Assembly (NCBI RefSeq): GCF_004801315.1
Contig: NZ_SSNW01000003.1
Coordinates: forward strand, 124,001-188,000
Reading direction: 5' to 3'
Source of the DNA: Deinococcus sp. Arct2-2
GTDB lineage: Bacteria; Deinococcota; Deinococci; Deinococcales; Deinococcaceae
DNA length: 64,000 bases
The notes beneath the pieces were generated by a model. That model was not told where the DNA came from. It made no database searches and was given only the letters and a program-made list of their open reading frames with translations. Position numbers and translations under genes: made by a program. How positions within the stretch are numbered: the first letter of the stretch is position 1; each line of letters begins with the position of its first letter. Shown here one piece after another: positions 34,971-44,029 of this stretch.

Positions 34971-37187
34971 GTGAGCATCCTGGTGATCGTGGAAAGCCCC
35001 GCCAAGGCCAAAAAGATCGCCAGCTTTTTGGGGGCCGGATACGTGGTGAAGGCCAGCCTCGGGCATGTGCGCGACCTGCCTGCCAGCAAAGCCGAGCTTC
35101 CAGCCAAATACCAGAACGAGCCTTGGGCCAACTTGGGCGTGAATCCTGAAACTTTTGCGCCAATCTACGTCGTGCCTGCTAAAAAGGCAGCCACGGTGCG
35201 CGACCTGAAGGCGGCGGCGGCGAGGGCAGAGCGCGTGCTGTTCGCCTCCGATGCCGACCGGGAAGGCGAGGCGATCAGTTGGCATTTGTCGCGCCTGCTG
35301 GGAGTCAAAGACCCGCAGCGCATGACTTTTACCGAGATTACCAAGGCGGCGTTGCAACGGGCGGTGGCCCAGCCCAGACCGCTGGATTTGCAGTTGGTGG
35401 CGGCCCAGGAAGCGAGGCGGGTGATCGACCGTCTGGTGGGCTGGGAAGTGTCACCGCTGCTCTGGAACAGTGTGGGGCGCGGCCTCAGCGCGGGCCGGGT
35501 GCAAAGTGCGGCCCTGATGTTGCTGGCCGCCCGCGAACTGGCCCGCATGCGCTTTGTCCCCGCCGCCTACTGGCTGATTCGCGCCGACGCCCAGACTTCT
35601 CCGCCGTTTGTCGCTACCGTGACTGCTGTCAAAAGCCGCGAGTTTCCAGACGGAAAACAGGTGGCCAAAGCCAGCGACTTTACACCGGACGGGGCCTTGA
35701 AACCGGGCGCAGACGTGCTGCAACTGAACGCGGAGCAGGCGGGGGCGTTGGCGGCCCACTTGGATGGCCGGACGGCCAGCGTGACCGATGTGGAACCCAG
35801 TGAAGTGCGGGTGCGGCCTGCCCCGCCGTTTACGACCAGCACCTTGCAGCAGGCGGCGGGCCGGGTGGGACTGGGCGCCAAAGCCGCGATGGACACGGCC
35901 CAGCGGCTCTATGAGGGCGGCCACATCACCTACCACCGCACCGACAGTCCGGCCCTGAGCAATGAGGCATTGGACGCCGCCAGAGCCGAAGCCGTGCGCA
36001 TGTTCGGACAGGACGCCGTGCCCGACCGCCCGCGCCAGTACGCCACCCGCAGCGCCAACGCGCAGGAGGCCCACGAAGCCATTCGCCCCGCTGGGCACGG
36101 CCCTTGGCGCACGCCCGACAGCTCAGGTTTGAGTGGGCAAGACGCGGCCCTCTACCGCCTGATCTACCAGCGCACGGTGGCCTCCCAAATGCACGACGCG
36201 CTGTACGACAAAACCACGGTGACCCTGCACTGCGGCGCGGCCACCCTGATGGCCTCGGGGCGCGTGCTGACGCAGGCTGGATTCACGGCGCTCACGGGGG
36301 CAGATGACGACGCTGCTGATCCCGCCTTGCCCGCGCTGACGGTGGGCCAAACCTTTCCGCTCAAAGCCCGCAAACCCGAAGAAAAGAAGACCAGTGCCCC
36401 CACCCGTTACTCGGAGGCGACGCTAGTCAAGGCGATGGAACAGGCCGGAATCGGGCGCCCGAGCACCTACGCCCAAACCGTGAATACGCTGCACCTGCGC
36501 GGCTACGCGGTGGCGGTGGGCAAACATCTGGCAGTCACGGCGACGGGTCTGCTGGTGGTGGCCTACCTCTCGCGCCACTTGCCCGACGTGCTGGAGCGCA
36601 CCTTTACCGCCACGATGGAAGCGGGCCTTGATGAAATCGCAGGCGGCCAGATCACACGGGTAGCGTACCTGACGCGCTTTTGGACGAACGGGCTGGCTCC
36701 AGCGGTGCAGGGAGCGCGGCGAGAAGCGCCTGTGTTGGCCCTACCGCACCTGCCCGGAGCCAGCCTGATCGCGGGGTTGCAAGGGCCGCGCCTGCGCCTC
36801 CTGTTGCCCGATTCGGCCCCCAAAGAAGTGCTGTGGCCGCCCCACGCCCTCCCCGGCGAGGTGACCCTGGACGACTTGCCCGCGCTGCTGGCGGGAACAT
36901 TCCGGTCAAGCAGTGGGGCGAGTCAGGTCAGGCCGGCCGGAGCAGACGCCACCGTTGTTCCTCAGAAACGGGCGCGGCGGGCCAGTACAGCCAAGGCTTC
37001 TGCCAAGCCCAGCGCTGCCAGCAAGGGGAAGGCGAAAACGGCCAAAGCGGGCGTGGCGGGCGCTGGGGCCAGTGCCGCCACCAAACCGAGCACAGCAAAG
37101 AACAGCAACCCTAAGACGGGTACGGCGAAAACGCGGTCTACTGGTGCACAAGCAGGAGCAGCAACAGTCAAACGGCGCACCAAATAG
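34971..37187 (+). CDS. topA: DNA topoisomerase I (type IA), without zinc fingers
   Basis: 738 residues from GTG 34971. TOPRIM domain at the N-terminus (ILVIVESPAKAKKI with Glu9; FASDADREGEA with Asp94 and Asp96). The active tyrosine is Tyr321 in HITYHRTDSPALSNEA. The central SAGRVQSAALMLLA and PSTYAQTV segments match TopA. After residue 650 there are no Cys4 zinc ribbons; instead a Lys/Ala-rich tail of about 80 residues resembles the basic tails that bind DNA. The cytoplasmic enzyme relaxes negative supercoils. It sits on what looks like a secondary replicon and is bracketed by two direct repeat copies, so it may be an acquired second topA next to a chromosomal one. Confidence 0.93.
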   Translation: MSILVIVESPAKAKKIASFLGAGYVVKASLGHVRDLPASKAELPAKYQNEPWANLGVNPETFAPIYVVPAKKAATVRDLKAAAARAERVLFASDADREGEAISWHLSRLLGVKDPQRMTFTEITKAALQRAVAQPRPLDLQLVAAQEARRVIDRLVGWEVSPLLWNSVGRGLSAGRVQSAALMLLAARELARMRFVPAAYWLIRADAQTSPPFVATVTAVKSREFPDGKQVAKASDFTPDGALKPGADVLQLNAEQAGALAAHLDGRTASVTDVEPSEVRVRPAPPFTTSTLQQAAGRVGLGAKAAMDTAQRLYEGGHITYHRTDSPALSNEALDAARAEAVRMFGQDAVPDRPRQYATRSANAQEAHEAIRPAGHGPWRTPDSSGLSGQDAALYRLIYQRTVASQMHDALYDKTTVTLHCGAATLMASGRVLTQAGFTALTGADDDAADPALPALTVGQTFPLKARKPEEKKTSAPTRYSEATLVKAMEQAGIGRPSTYAQTVNTLHLRGYAVAVGKHLAVTATGLLVVAYLSRHLPDVLERTFTATMEAGLDEIAGGQITRVAYLTRFWTNGLAPAVQGARREAPVLALPHLPGASLIAGLQGPRLRLLLPDSAPKEVLWPPHALPGEVTLDDLPALLAGTFRSSSGASQVRPAGADATVVPQKRARRASTAKASAKPSAASKGKAKTAKAGVAGAGASAATKPSTAKNSNPKTGTAKTRSTGAQAGAATVKRRTK

Positions 37188-37291
37188 GGCGGGACGGGCG
37201 AGCGCCTGCCGGCCTCCCCAGAAGTGACGCAGAACGCCGCTCCGTTGCCGATGCCCGTATTACAGCGTGGCTATAAAGCAGTGTTTAGATG

Positions 37292-37439
37292 TCTCAGAAT
37301 CTCAAGAACACCGTATTTGCCGGTCTGTTGATCCCTCTCCCCCTGTGGGGGAGAGCCGGGGAGGGGAAAGTGAGCGTAGCGATTCCTGTTCTACGCGCAA
37401 CTTGCCGAAACCGGCAACCGGTTATGACCACGCTCTTAG
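37292..37439 (+). repeat. Right copy of the direct repeat; contains the stop codon of the histidine kinase gene
   Basis: Same length and order as 34737-34884, offset by 2555 bases with no net insertions. It ends CACGCTCTTAG, and the TTA at 37436-37438 is the TAA stop of the kinase on the other strand. The repeat end therefore overlaps coding sequence. Confidence 0.75.
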
Positions 37440-38653
37440 GCTGGCGCCGCCTTCAGGGTGAAGTGAACCGTCGTTCCCCCTGTTCCGGCAGATTCCAGCC
37501 AGATTCGCCCGCCGTGACGCTCTACGATTTTCCGGCACACTGCCAGCCCGATGCCGTTGCCGCCCGTTTCGACGCGGCTGTGCAGGCGCTGGAACATCAC
37601 GAAAACCTGCTCGGTATGTTCGGGAGCCAGCCCGATGCCGTTGTCCTGCAGCGAAAACTGGACGTCTGGCCCCGTCACCTGTGCCCGCAAGCTCACCACC
37701 AACGGAGCCGGAGAACGGAAGCGGATAGCGTTGCTGAGCAAATTGGTCAGCAGTTGCCGCACTTGGCTTTCCTCGGCCAAGACGGGCGGCAGCGGCCCAG
37801 CTTGCCAGTGGGCGTCGGCGGGCCAAGGCAAGCTCGCCGTCAATTCTTCCCACAGGGGTTCCAGTGCCAGCGGTTGCAACTCGGGCTGCACACTGACCCG
37901 TGCCAGGGCCAGCACATCGCGCACCAGGTGGCGTGCCCGCTTCACTTGCTCGCCGATGTGTCCCAAGTAGCCTTCGGCCCGTGCATCGAGGGTGCCCTGA
38001 TAACGGTGGCGCAGCACATCGGCATAGACCCCGATGGTTCGCAGCGGCTCTTGCAGGTCGTGCGAGGCGACAAAGGCGAACTGGGCCAAATCGCGGTTGC
38101 TGGCTTCCAGTGCCTGATTTTTTTCTTCCAGGGCCTGCTGACTGGCTTCCAACTGCACGTTCAGCCGGGTCAGGGCTTCTTCGCTGGCTTGCAACTCCGC
38201 CGTGCGCTGGGCCACCCGCTGTTCTAGGGAATGATTGAGGGCGAGCACTTCCAATTCCGCCAGTTTGCGGCGGGTGATGTCTTCATGGGCCACCATCGCC
38301 AGCCGTTGATGGCCGGACTGGAAACTGGTCACGCGCACCAAAAAGAATCGGCGCTGAAGCGGGGTATCGCAGGGATACTCCAGTTCGAACGCGGCTTGTC
38401 GGTCTGCCAAAACTGCCCGGATGCCCGCTGCGGTGGCGTGCGCATCGGCTTCGTCCGGCCCCCGCGACGCGTCGCAGACCTGTAAGTAATTGCTGCCTAC
38501 CGAGTCGCGCCCGCCCGATTCCTCGGCAAAAACACTCCACGCCCGGTTCACTTCCAAAATCTCGCCGTCCGGGGCCAGTACAGCCACTTGGGTCAGCAGC
38601 GCGTCGAAGGCTTCCAGCAGATAGCGGCGGGGCGGTAAAGGTAAAGGCGACAT
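37436..38653 (-). CDS. PAS-domain histidine kinase (phytochrome-type HisKA)
   Basis: 405 residues from ATG 38653; an in-frame GTG at 38686 is possible. A PAS domain fills residues 10-125 (VAVLAPDGEILEVNRAW; HEDITRRKL). A coiled coil follows (140-185). The HisKA domain has the phospho-acceptor His198 in FVASHDLQEPLRTI, the pattern of bacteriophytochrome and cyanobacterial phytochrome kinases. The ATPase domain has NLLSNAIRFR (N box), DNGIGLAPE (G1) and GGNGIGLAVCRKI (G2). No membrane segment, so the signal is cytoplasmic. A divergent CheY-like gene 47 bases away is its likely partner. The ligand of the PAS domain is unknown. Confidence 0.9.
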   Translation of the reverse strand: MSPLPLPPRRYLLEAFDALLTQVAVLAPDGEILEVNRAWSVFAEESGGRDSVGSNYLQVCDASRGPDEADAHATAAGIRAVLADRQAAFELEYPCDTPLQRRFFLVRVTSFQSGHQRLAMVAHEDITRRKLAELEVLALNHSLEQRVAQRTAELQASEEALTRLNVQLEASQQALEEKNQALEASNRDLAQFAFVASHDLQEPLRTIGVYADVLRHRYQGTLDARAEGYLGHIGEQVKRARHLVRDVLALARVSVQPELQPLALEPLWEELTASLPWPADAHWQAGPLPPVLAEESQVRQLLTNLLSNAIRFRSPAPLVVSLRAQVTGPDVQFSLQDNGIGLAPEHTEQVFVMFQRLHSRVETGGNGIGLAVCRKIVERHGGRIWLESAGTGGTTVHFTLKAAPA

Positions 38654-38685
38654 TACCGTCCGCAGATAAGGTGAGAACGAAGGCA

Positions 38686-38700
38686 CATATACAGTACAGT
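38686..38700. promoter_or_regulatory. Overlapping divergent leaderless promoters of the kinase and response regulator genes
   Basis: The short gap contains TACAGT at 38690-38695 and again at 38695-38700, the first ending five bases before the regulator's ATG at 38701. On the other strand the related TACTGT and TATATG hexamers sit just before the GTG at 38686. No ribosome binding site is present for the regulator. This fits leaderless -10 boxes of the TANNNT type reading both ways. Confidence 0.5.
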
Positions 38701-39162
38701 ATGCCCAGTTCGCGTCCTTCTTTCACGGTCTTGCTCGTTGAGGATGAGTTGGCCGACGCATTAATGTTTCAGGAAATGCTCGAAGAAGTCTCGCCGGACA
38801 TTTCGTTTCATCATGTCGTCAATGGGCAAGACGCCCTGCGCTTTTTAGAACGGGCCGACGGGTACGCTGCGGTTCCTGTGCCGCACCTGATCGTGCTTGA
38901 CCTGAATATGCCGGTCATGAACGGGCACGATTTTTTGCAGCGGGCCAAAAGCATCGACGGTCTGCGCCGTATTCCGGTGCTGGTTCTCTCGACGTCCAAC
39001 GATCCCGACGATATTCACCGCTCCTATGACGGGCAGGCCAGTGGCTACGTGGTCAAACCCAGCACCTACGCGGAATACGCGCGGATCATGAGCACGATTG
39101 AGGCGTACTGGCGCGGCGTGGTGCGCCTGCCCACCGTGGCCGACTTGAGCGTTCGAAGCTGA
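38701..39162 (+). CDS. Single-domain response regulator (Rcp1-like)
   Basis: 153 residues. A CheY fold with acidic pocket Glu14-Asp15, phospho-acceptor Asp67 in LIVLDLNMP, Thr98 in LSTSND and Lys119 in YVVKPS. The FHHVVNGQDALRFLERADGY insert and the YWRGVVRLP end are those of response regulators that pair with phytochrome-type kinases. There is no output domain, so it acts by binding a partner or by phosphotransfer. It is divergent from a matching kinase gene. Confidence 0.92.
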   Translation: MPSSRPSFTVLLVEDELADALMFQEMLEEVSPDISFHHVVNGQDALRFLERADGYAAVPVPHLIVLDLNMPVMNGHDFLQRAKSIDGLRRIPVLVLSTSNDPDDIHRSYDGQASGYVVKPSTYAEYARIMSTIEAYWRGVVRLPTVADLSVRS

Positions 39163-39244
39163 GGCTAGGGCGGCCCGCCCGAACCCCCAAGCCTCTTTAC
39201 CTTGTCCTCAACCGCGTTCCGGTGCGGCCAAGTTAGGCTCCGGC

Positions 39245-39595
39245 ATGACCCAGCTTCCCATGAATACGGTCACTGCTTCGGCGCTGTCGACTTCGGCATT
39301 GGCGGCCATCGGTTTTTATCAACGCTGGCTCTCGCCGCTCAAGGGCTTTCGCTGCGCCCACGCGGCCTTGTACGGGGGCGAGTCTTGCTCTGCGGCCATC
39401 GCCCGCGTAATTGCCGAACAGGGATTGATAGGCAGCGGGGCGGCTATTGGTGCCCGCTTCCAAGCTTGCCGCGTGGCCTTCGGTCAACTCTCGCTCGGCC
39501 AGCCTCTCTTACACAGCCAACACGTTACGGGCGGAACACGGGTACGCGGCGTGTGCTGCTGCGGGCCGCTCCCCATTCCCTTTCGCTGCGGCTGA
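39245..39595 (+). CDS. YidD-like membrane protein insertion factor
   Basis: 116 residues. The segment FYQRWLSPLKGFRCAHAALYGGESCSAAIARVIAEQGL has the YidD pattern (aromatic, RWLSPL, Cys in FRC and ESCSA), which helps YidC insert membrane proteins. The C-terminus has clustered cysteines (GVCCCG) absent from most YidD proteins. The protein is peripheral and basic. It stands alone rather than in the usual rpmH-rnpA-yidD-yidC cluster, so it may be a second copy on the secondary replicon. Confidence 0.7.
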   Translation: MTQLPMNTVTASALSTSALAAIGFYQRWLSPLKGFRCAHAALYGGESCSAAIARVIAEQGLIGSGAAIGARFQACRVAFGQLSLGQPLLHSQHVTGGTRVRGVCCCGPLPIPFRCG

Positions 39596-39628
39596 TGCTG
39601 CGTTCATTCCTGACCCCGGAGATTGCCC

Positions 39629-40159
39629 ATGACTACGCCTGACCTGACCGCGCTGCCTCGTCCCGCCGATCTTCCTGCCCCGGCCACCGCAGCGCAGTCC
39701 CGCCGCACACGCTGGGTGCGGATTGGCCTCAGTGGACTGGCCGGAGCCGTGACCGTCACCCTACTGAATGAAACTGTGCGGCGGCTGGTGCCCCACGCCC
39801 CGCGCATCGAAATTATTGGCGAGCGTGCCCTCAGTCAGTCGCTGAAGACGCTGGACGTGACCCCCCCACGCGGCGCGGCCCTCTACCGCTGGACACTGCT
39901 GGGCGACCTGCTCTCCAACTCCATTTATTTTGGGTTGGTGGCGGTGGGCAAGTCGGAGGGGGCGCTTAAGCGCGGCGGGGCGCTGGGCCTCGCTGCCGGG
40001 GTAGGCGCGGTGGTGCTGCCGGAACCGCTGCTGGGGCTGGGCAAACAACCCGGCGCACGCACGCCTTTCACGCCGTTACTGACGGCGGCTTGGTATGTGG
40101 CCGGAGGCTTGGCAGCAGCGGCAGTGGCCCGCAAGTTTGATTCAGACAGTCAGCATTAG
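39629..40159 (+). CDS. Membrane protein of unknown function
   Basis: 176 residues from ATG 39629. Three or four hydrophobic segments are visible: WVRIGLSGLAGAVTVTLL near 29, LLGDLLSNSIYFGLVAVG near 92, GGALGLAAGVGAVVLPEPLLGLG near 118 and LLTAAWYVAGGLAAAAVA near 148. A Pro/Ala-rich cytoplasmic tail precedes the first. I do not recognise the family. Its stop codon overlaps that of the convergent DUF4174 gene by three bases. Confidence 0.65.
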   Translation: MTTPDLTALPRPADLPAPATAAQSRRTRWVRIGLSGLAGAVTVTLLNETVRRLVPHAPRIEIIGERALSQSLKTLDVTPPRGAALYRWTLLGDLLSNSIYFGLVAVGKSEGALKRGGALGLAAGVGAVVLPEPLLGLGKQPGARTPFTPLLTAAWYVAGGLAAAAVARKFDSDSQH

Positions 40160-40626
40160 CGCCCGCGCACCCGCTGTTCCTGCTGGCGCATAGGCATGGT
40201 GTCAATCAGGGCGTTGACGGTTTGTAGCGTCGGAAGCACCCCATATTTGGCCTTCACGCCGCCGTCTTTGCCGATCAGGGTGGCGGGGCCGTACTGCTTG
40301 CCCACCTTGCCACCCTCATCCACGAGCAGCGTCAGCATCAGCGTATGCGGGCCAGTCAGTCGGGGGTCTCCGGGGGGCAGCAAGGCCACGATTCGTAGAT
40401 CTCGCACCTGCAACTCGGCGTCTTGGCGGCGCATGGCCTGCAGGTAGGCGGCGGGCGGGTTGCGAACGATCAGCACGCGCTCCCGCCACAAGGCTTGACC
40501 CAGTGACCACACCTGACGCTGTGCCGTAGGCAAGGTGAAAGAAGCGGCCTCAGCCATGCCTACACCCACCATAAGCAGGGCCGCCGTCAACAGCTTGGCT
40601 CTCCATCTAATCTGAAACTTGGGCAT
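40156..40626 (-). CDS. Exported DUF4174-family protein
   Basis: 156 residues; GGGAGG lies before ATG 40626. A signal peptide (KLLTAALLMVGVGMAEAA) is followed by a thioredoxin-like fold pattern: VLIVRNPPAAYLQAMRRQDAELQVRDLRIVALL, then TLLVDEGGKVGKQYG, ATLIGKDGGVKAKYGVLPTLQTVNALIDTMPMRQQE. This is the DUF4174 layout, which has the thioredoxin fold without the CxxC pair. A role in the envelope is likely; the specific function is not known. Confidence 0.8.
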   Translation of the reverse strand: MPKFQIRWRAKLLTAALLMVGVGMAEAASFTLPTAQRQVWSLGQALWRERVLIVRNPPAAYLQAMRRQDAELQVRDLRIVALLPPGDPRLTGPHTLMLTLLVDEGGKVGKQYGPATLIGKDGGVKAKYGVLPTLQTVNALIDTMPMRQQEQRVRGR

Positions 40627-40795
40627 GGGACGCCCTCCCCGAACCGCTCCATCTCTGCATGGTCACAGCTTAAAGCCCTGAGTGCTGTGGTTTGTGGCCC
40701 CCACGTTGAGCCCCAACTCATGCACGCTCTGGCCGCGCCGACTCCCTCGAAGCGCTCGCCCTGAAGGCCCGCCAGCTTCCGAGTCTGTTTCCAGT

Positions 40796-42085
40796 TCAAT
40801 CGGCAGGCACGCGCTTTTCGGGTTCCTGATCGGCAACAGTTTCAGGGCTGTCAAGGTGAAGGGTTCGCAGCTTGGGCACACGCAGGGCCACTAGCCCCAC
40901 CACCGCCAACGTCACCAGTCCGCCCAGCCAGACCGAGCGCACCGTGCCGAAGGCGCTGGCGGTCACGCCACTTTCCAGCGCGCCCAGTTCGTTGCTGGAC
41001 CCGATAAACAACAGGCTGACGGCGGCGACCCGTCCGCGCATGTGGTCAGGCGTTCGCAGGCGCAAAATGGCCTTGCGGATCACCATATTCACCCCATCGA
41101 AGACTCCGGTAAAAAATAGCGCCACCAACGACAACCAGAACGTCTGCGAGAGGGCGAACACGATGATGCTGACACCGAAGCCCGCTACGCCCAGCAGCAG
41201 CGTCCGGCCACTGTTGTGTACCGGCGGAAACCGGGTGGCCCACAGCATCACCAAGAGCGCTCCGGCAGCGGGGGCGGCCAGCATCAAGCCCAAGCCACGC
41301 GGCCCCACCTTCAACATATCGCTGGCAAAAATAGGCAACAACGCCATCACGCCCCCGAACAGCACGGCAAACAGGTCAAGCGCCATCGACCCCAAAATGA
41401 CCGGGTCACGCCGCACGAAAGTCAGGCCGCTCAGAATGCTTTGGCGCATGCTTTCGTGCTTGGGCGGCGCGGGCTGCGGCTTGGGACTGATACGCCACAG
41501 GCCCACCCAAGACACCAGTGCCAACACTGCCACCAGCGTGTAGGTTCCAGTCGCACTCCACGAGGCCAGCAGCAATCCGCCCAACGTCGGCCCGATGATG
41601 GAACTGGCCTGCCCCACGCTGCCCAGCCAAGACGACGCATTCAGGAAGGCGGCGGCAGGCACAATTCTGGTCTCGAACGCGGAGGCCGCCGGGTCGCCAA
41701 AGCCTCTGGCAATTCCGGCCACAAACACTAGGGCGTAGAGCAAAACCAAAGTTTGCGGCCCGGCCTTGTAGGACACCACCGCCAGCAGCGCGGCGCACAG
41801 CGTAAACACGGCCCGCGTGATCAGCAAAATGCTGCGGCGATCCAATCGGTCGGCGTAATGGCCGCCCAGCAGGGCCAATCCGAGGGCCGGTACCGCTTCG
41901 ACCAACCCCAGCCACCCCAGCGCCAGCGGGCTGCGCGTCAATGCGTACACCTGATAGCCGATGGCGACCGCCAGCATCCGGCTCGCCAACGATGACCCGA
42001 CACCCGCCACCAGCAGGGCGCGGAACTCAGCGAACCGCAGGGCGGCATAAGGATCGGGGCGGGCAGATGAGGACTGAACAGGCAA
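40796..42085 (-). CDS. MFS transporter (EntS-like MFS-3 group)
   Basis: 429 residues from TTG 42085, with GGAGA ahead. Twelve hydrophobic segments. The motif-A region GGHYADRLDRRSILLITR is near residue 78 and the second half has GVFDGVNMVIRKAILRLRTPDHMRGRV near 330, the MFS-3 pattern found in enterobactin exporter EntS and related drug or siderophore exporters. Cytoplasmic tails are short. No siderophore biosynthesis genes are in the window, so the cargo is unclear. Confidence 0.88.
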   Translation of the reverse strand: MPVQSSSARPDPYAALRFAEFRALLVAGVGSSLASRMLAVAIGYQVYALTRSPLALGWLGLVEAVPALGLALLGGHYADRLDRRSILLITRAVFTLCAALLAVVSYKAGPQTLVLLYALVFVAGIARGFGDPAASAFETRIVPAAAFLNASSWLGSVGQASSIIGPTLGGLLLASWSATGTYTLVAVLALVSWVGLWRISPKPQPAPPKHESMRQSILSGLTFVRRDPVILGSMALDLFAVLFGGVMALLPIFASDMLKVGPRGLGLMLAAPAAGALLVMLWATRFPPVHNSGRTLLLGVAGFGVSIIVFALSQTFWLSLVALFFTGVFDGVNMVIRKAILRLRTPDHMRGRVAAVSLLFIGSSNELGALESGVTASAFGTVRSVWLGGLVTLAVVGLVALRVPKLRTLHLDSPETVADQEPEKRVPAD

Positions 42086-42250
42086 GGGCGGGGTCTCCGG
42101 ATGCCCACCCTATTCCCTTCGGCACAGCAGCGGGGCAGAGGAAAGGCCTTCATTTTTGTTTCTGGCGGGGTGACGGCGGCCCAGAAGGTGAGGTGAATTA
42201 GGAGCCGGGGGCCGCGCCGGGACGCCCAACCGTTTATTCACCGTTTGATG

Positions 42251-43717
42251 TCAGCCGTAGAGCCGCACGAACAGCGTCTGCCACCGCTGCTGGGTCTCCG
42301 CCAACGCCTCCACCTCGGCGGCGATGGGCTGGAGGATAGGGTCGGCTGTTCCTCTGGCCGCGAGGGCCTGCGCCGTGTGGGCGGTGTGTCCCAGCAGGGC
42401 CGCGCCCACAGCCGAAGCGTCGGCCACATTCGGCACCTGCACGGGCACGTTTAGCGTGCTGGCGAGCAGGCTGTTCCAGCCGGGTTCGGCGGCCAGCCCA
42501 CCTGTGGAATACACGCTGGGCAAGGCAGAGTTCCGCTCCTGCTGTCCCACGCTCCAGACTGCCTTCAGGCTAAAGGCCACCGCTTCTAGGGCGGCGCGGG
42601 CGATGTGGGCGCGGTCATGATGCAGGCGCAGGCCATGCAATGTGGCGCTCAGGTCGCTGCGCCAGTGCGGGCTTCGTTCGCCGGTCAGGTAGGGCAGCAG
42701 GGTCAGGCCGTCTGCCCCGGCGGGGACGCGGGCGGCGTCGCTCCAGAGCTGGCGGAACCCAGCGGACGCTTCCACTTCTGAGTACCACTGCCGCCGCACC
42801 CAGTCCAGCAACAAGCCGCCGTTGTTGATGGCCCCGCCGCTGACGTGGGTGGCGCGGTCGAGCCGGTAACTCCACGTGCGGGCCTGTGCGTCAAGGGACG
42901 GCTCCGCTGCGAGCCGCCGCACCGCGCCGCTGGTGCCAACCGTAAAGACACTCTGGCCCTGCCGCAACGGATCGACACCCACATTAGCCAACGCCCCGTC
43001 GCTGCTGCCTGCCAGCACCCGCACGCCTTTCAAACGCCCGGTTTGTACGCGGCCAACCTCGTGTCCTGCGTCGTACACGGCAGGAAGCTGCGCAGCGTCT
43101 GTGCCCAGCGCCGCCAAGATGTCCGTGTCCCAGTCGCCGGTGTGCAGGTTCCACAGCCCCGTCGTAGAAGCCAAGCCGACGCTGGTGGCCCAGTTTCCAC
43201 CCAAGCCGTGTCCGGTCAGGCGGTGCAGCAGCAGATCGGTCAGCGAGACGAAGCGGGCGGTGCGGTTCCACAGTTCCGGTTGGGTGCGCCGCACCCACCA
43301 CAGCCGCGCCGGATGGTAGGGCGCTTGCAGCGGGCAGCCGGTGCGGGCGTAGCTTCCGGGTGGGTCAAGCCGCGCCCGCACGTCCGGCAGGGTGGCGGCG
43401 GCGCGGCTATCGGCCCACGTCAATGCGGGGGCCAGCACCGTGCCCGCCGCGTCCAGCAGCACCAAACTGTGCATGGCGGCACTGGGCACGAGGGCCAACA
43501 CGGGCAGGCCCGGTACTGCCGCCGCCAGAGCGTCCAGCGCGTCTAAGGCGGCGCCGATCACTTCCCCGGCGTCCTGCACCGCCGATCCATCCGGGCCGCT
43601 GGACAGCGCGTAGCTGCGGCCTACGCGGGTCAGCACCTTGCCGCGCTCATTCAGGGCGAGTGCTTTCACCGCCGAAGTTCCTACGTCCAGCCCGATCACC
43701 ACGCCGTCGCCCGTCAT
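42251..43717 (-). CDS. FGGY-family carbohydrate kinase (gluconokinase-like)
   Basis: 488 residues; GGAAGG lies before ATG 43717. N-terminal FGGY ATPase pattern VVIGLDVGTSAVKALALNERGKVL, then PSAAMHSLVLLDAAGTVLAPALTWADSRA near 78 that resembles gluconokinases, and the C-terminal signature VYSTGGLAAEPGWNSLLASTLNVPVQVP near 405 with the ADASAVGAALLG end. It transfers phosphate from ATP to a sugar or sugar acid in the cytoplasm. The Gram-positive GntK branch is the closest in pattern. It is monocistronic, so the substrate is not fixed by context. Confidence 0.87.
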   Translation of the reverse strand: MTGDGVVIGLDVGTSAVKALALNERGKVLTRVGRSYALSSGPDGSAVQDAGEVIGAALDALDALAAAVPGLPVLALVPSAAMHSLVLLDAAGTVLAPALTWADSRAAATLPDVRARLDPPGSYARTGCPLQAPYHPARLWWVRRTQPELWNRTARFVSLTDLLLHRLTGHGLGGNWATSVGLASTTGLWNLHTGDWDTDILAALGTDAAQLPAVYDAGHEVGRVQTGRLKGVRVLAGSSDGALANVGVDPLRQGQSVFTVGTSGAVRRLAAEPSLDAQARTWSYRLDRATHVSGGAINNGGLLLDWVRRQWYSEVEASAGFRQLWSDAARVPAGADGLTLLPYLTGERSPHWRSDLSATLHGLRLHHDRAHIARAALEAVAFSLKAVWSVGQQERNSALPSVYSTGGLAAEPGWNSLLASTLNVPVQVPNVADASAVGAALLGHTAHTAQALAARGTADPILQPIAAEVEALAETQQRWQTLFVRLYG

Positions 43718-44029
43718 CTCTGGCCTTCCCGCCGTTCAGCGCACCCGGCCCACCGCTCCAGTTCTTTCATTTACAGCAGCTTATACGGAATGAAAAAGAA
43801 GCCCGAACATTTTGGTGTTGCCGTCTGGCCTGTGGCCCAACTGTGGCCGGAAGGTCAACCTTACGTTGAGTCGGCGTTCACCCCCGGACGGCGTGCAGGG
43901 CCAAGAATGAGGCCCAGTTGATTCGGACTGGCTTAGTCGCCTGCCGTCCCACACTTCACTTTCTGTTCCCAGTCTGGCCCGCTCCTCACGCTCCCACCCC
44001 TTCCCCGCATTCCCTCTGGAGAATTGAAT
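43718..44029. other. 312-base intergenic region
   Basis: No gene I can support. A long minus-strand frame covers this stretch and the next small gene (to 44305) but has no ribosome binding site and its codon use is that of an antisense shadow. The promoter of the 41-residue peptide gene must lie here. Confidence 0.55.

Noticed and set aside
34971..37187. Reverse gyrase or topoisomerase III
   Set aside because: No helicase domain, and the ITYHRTDS active-site pattern with TopA-type order favours topoisomerase I.
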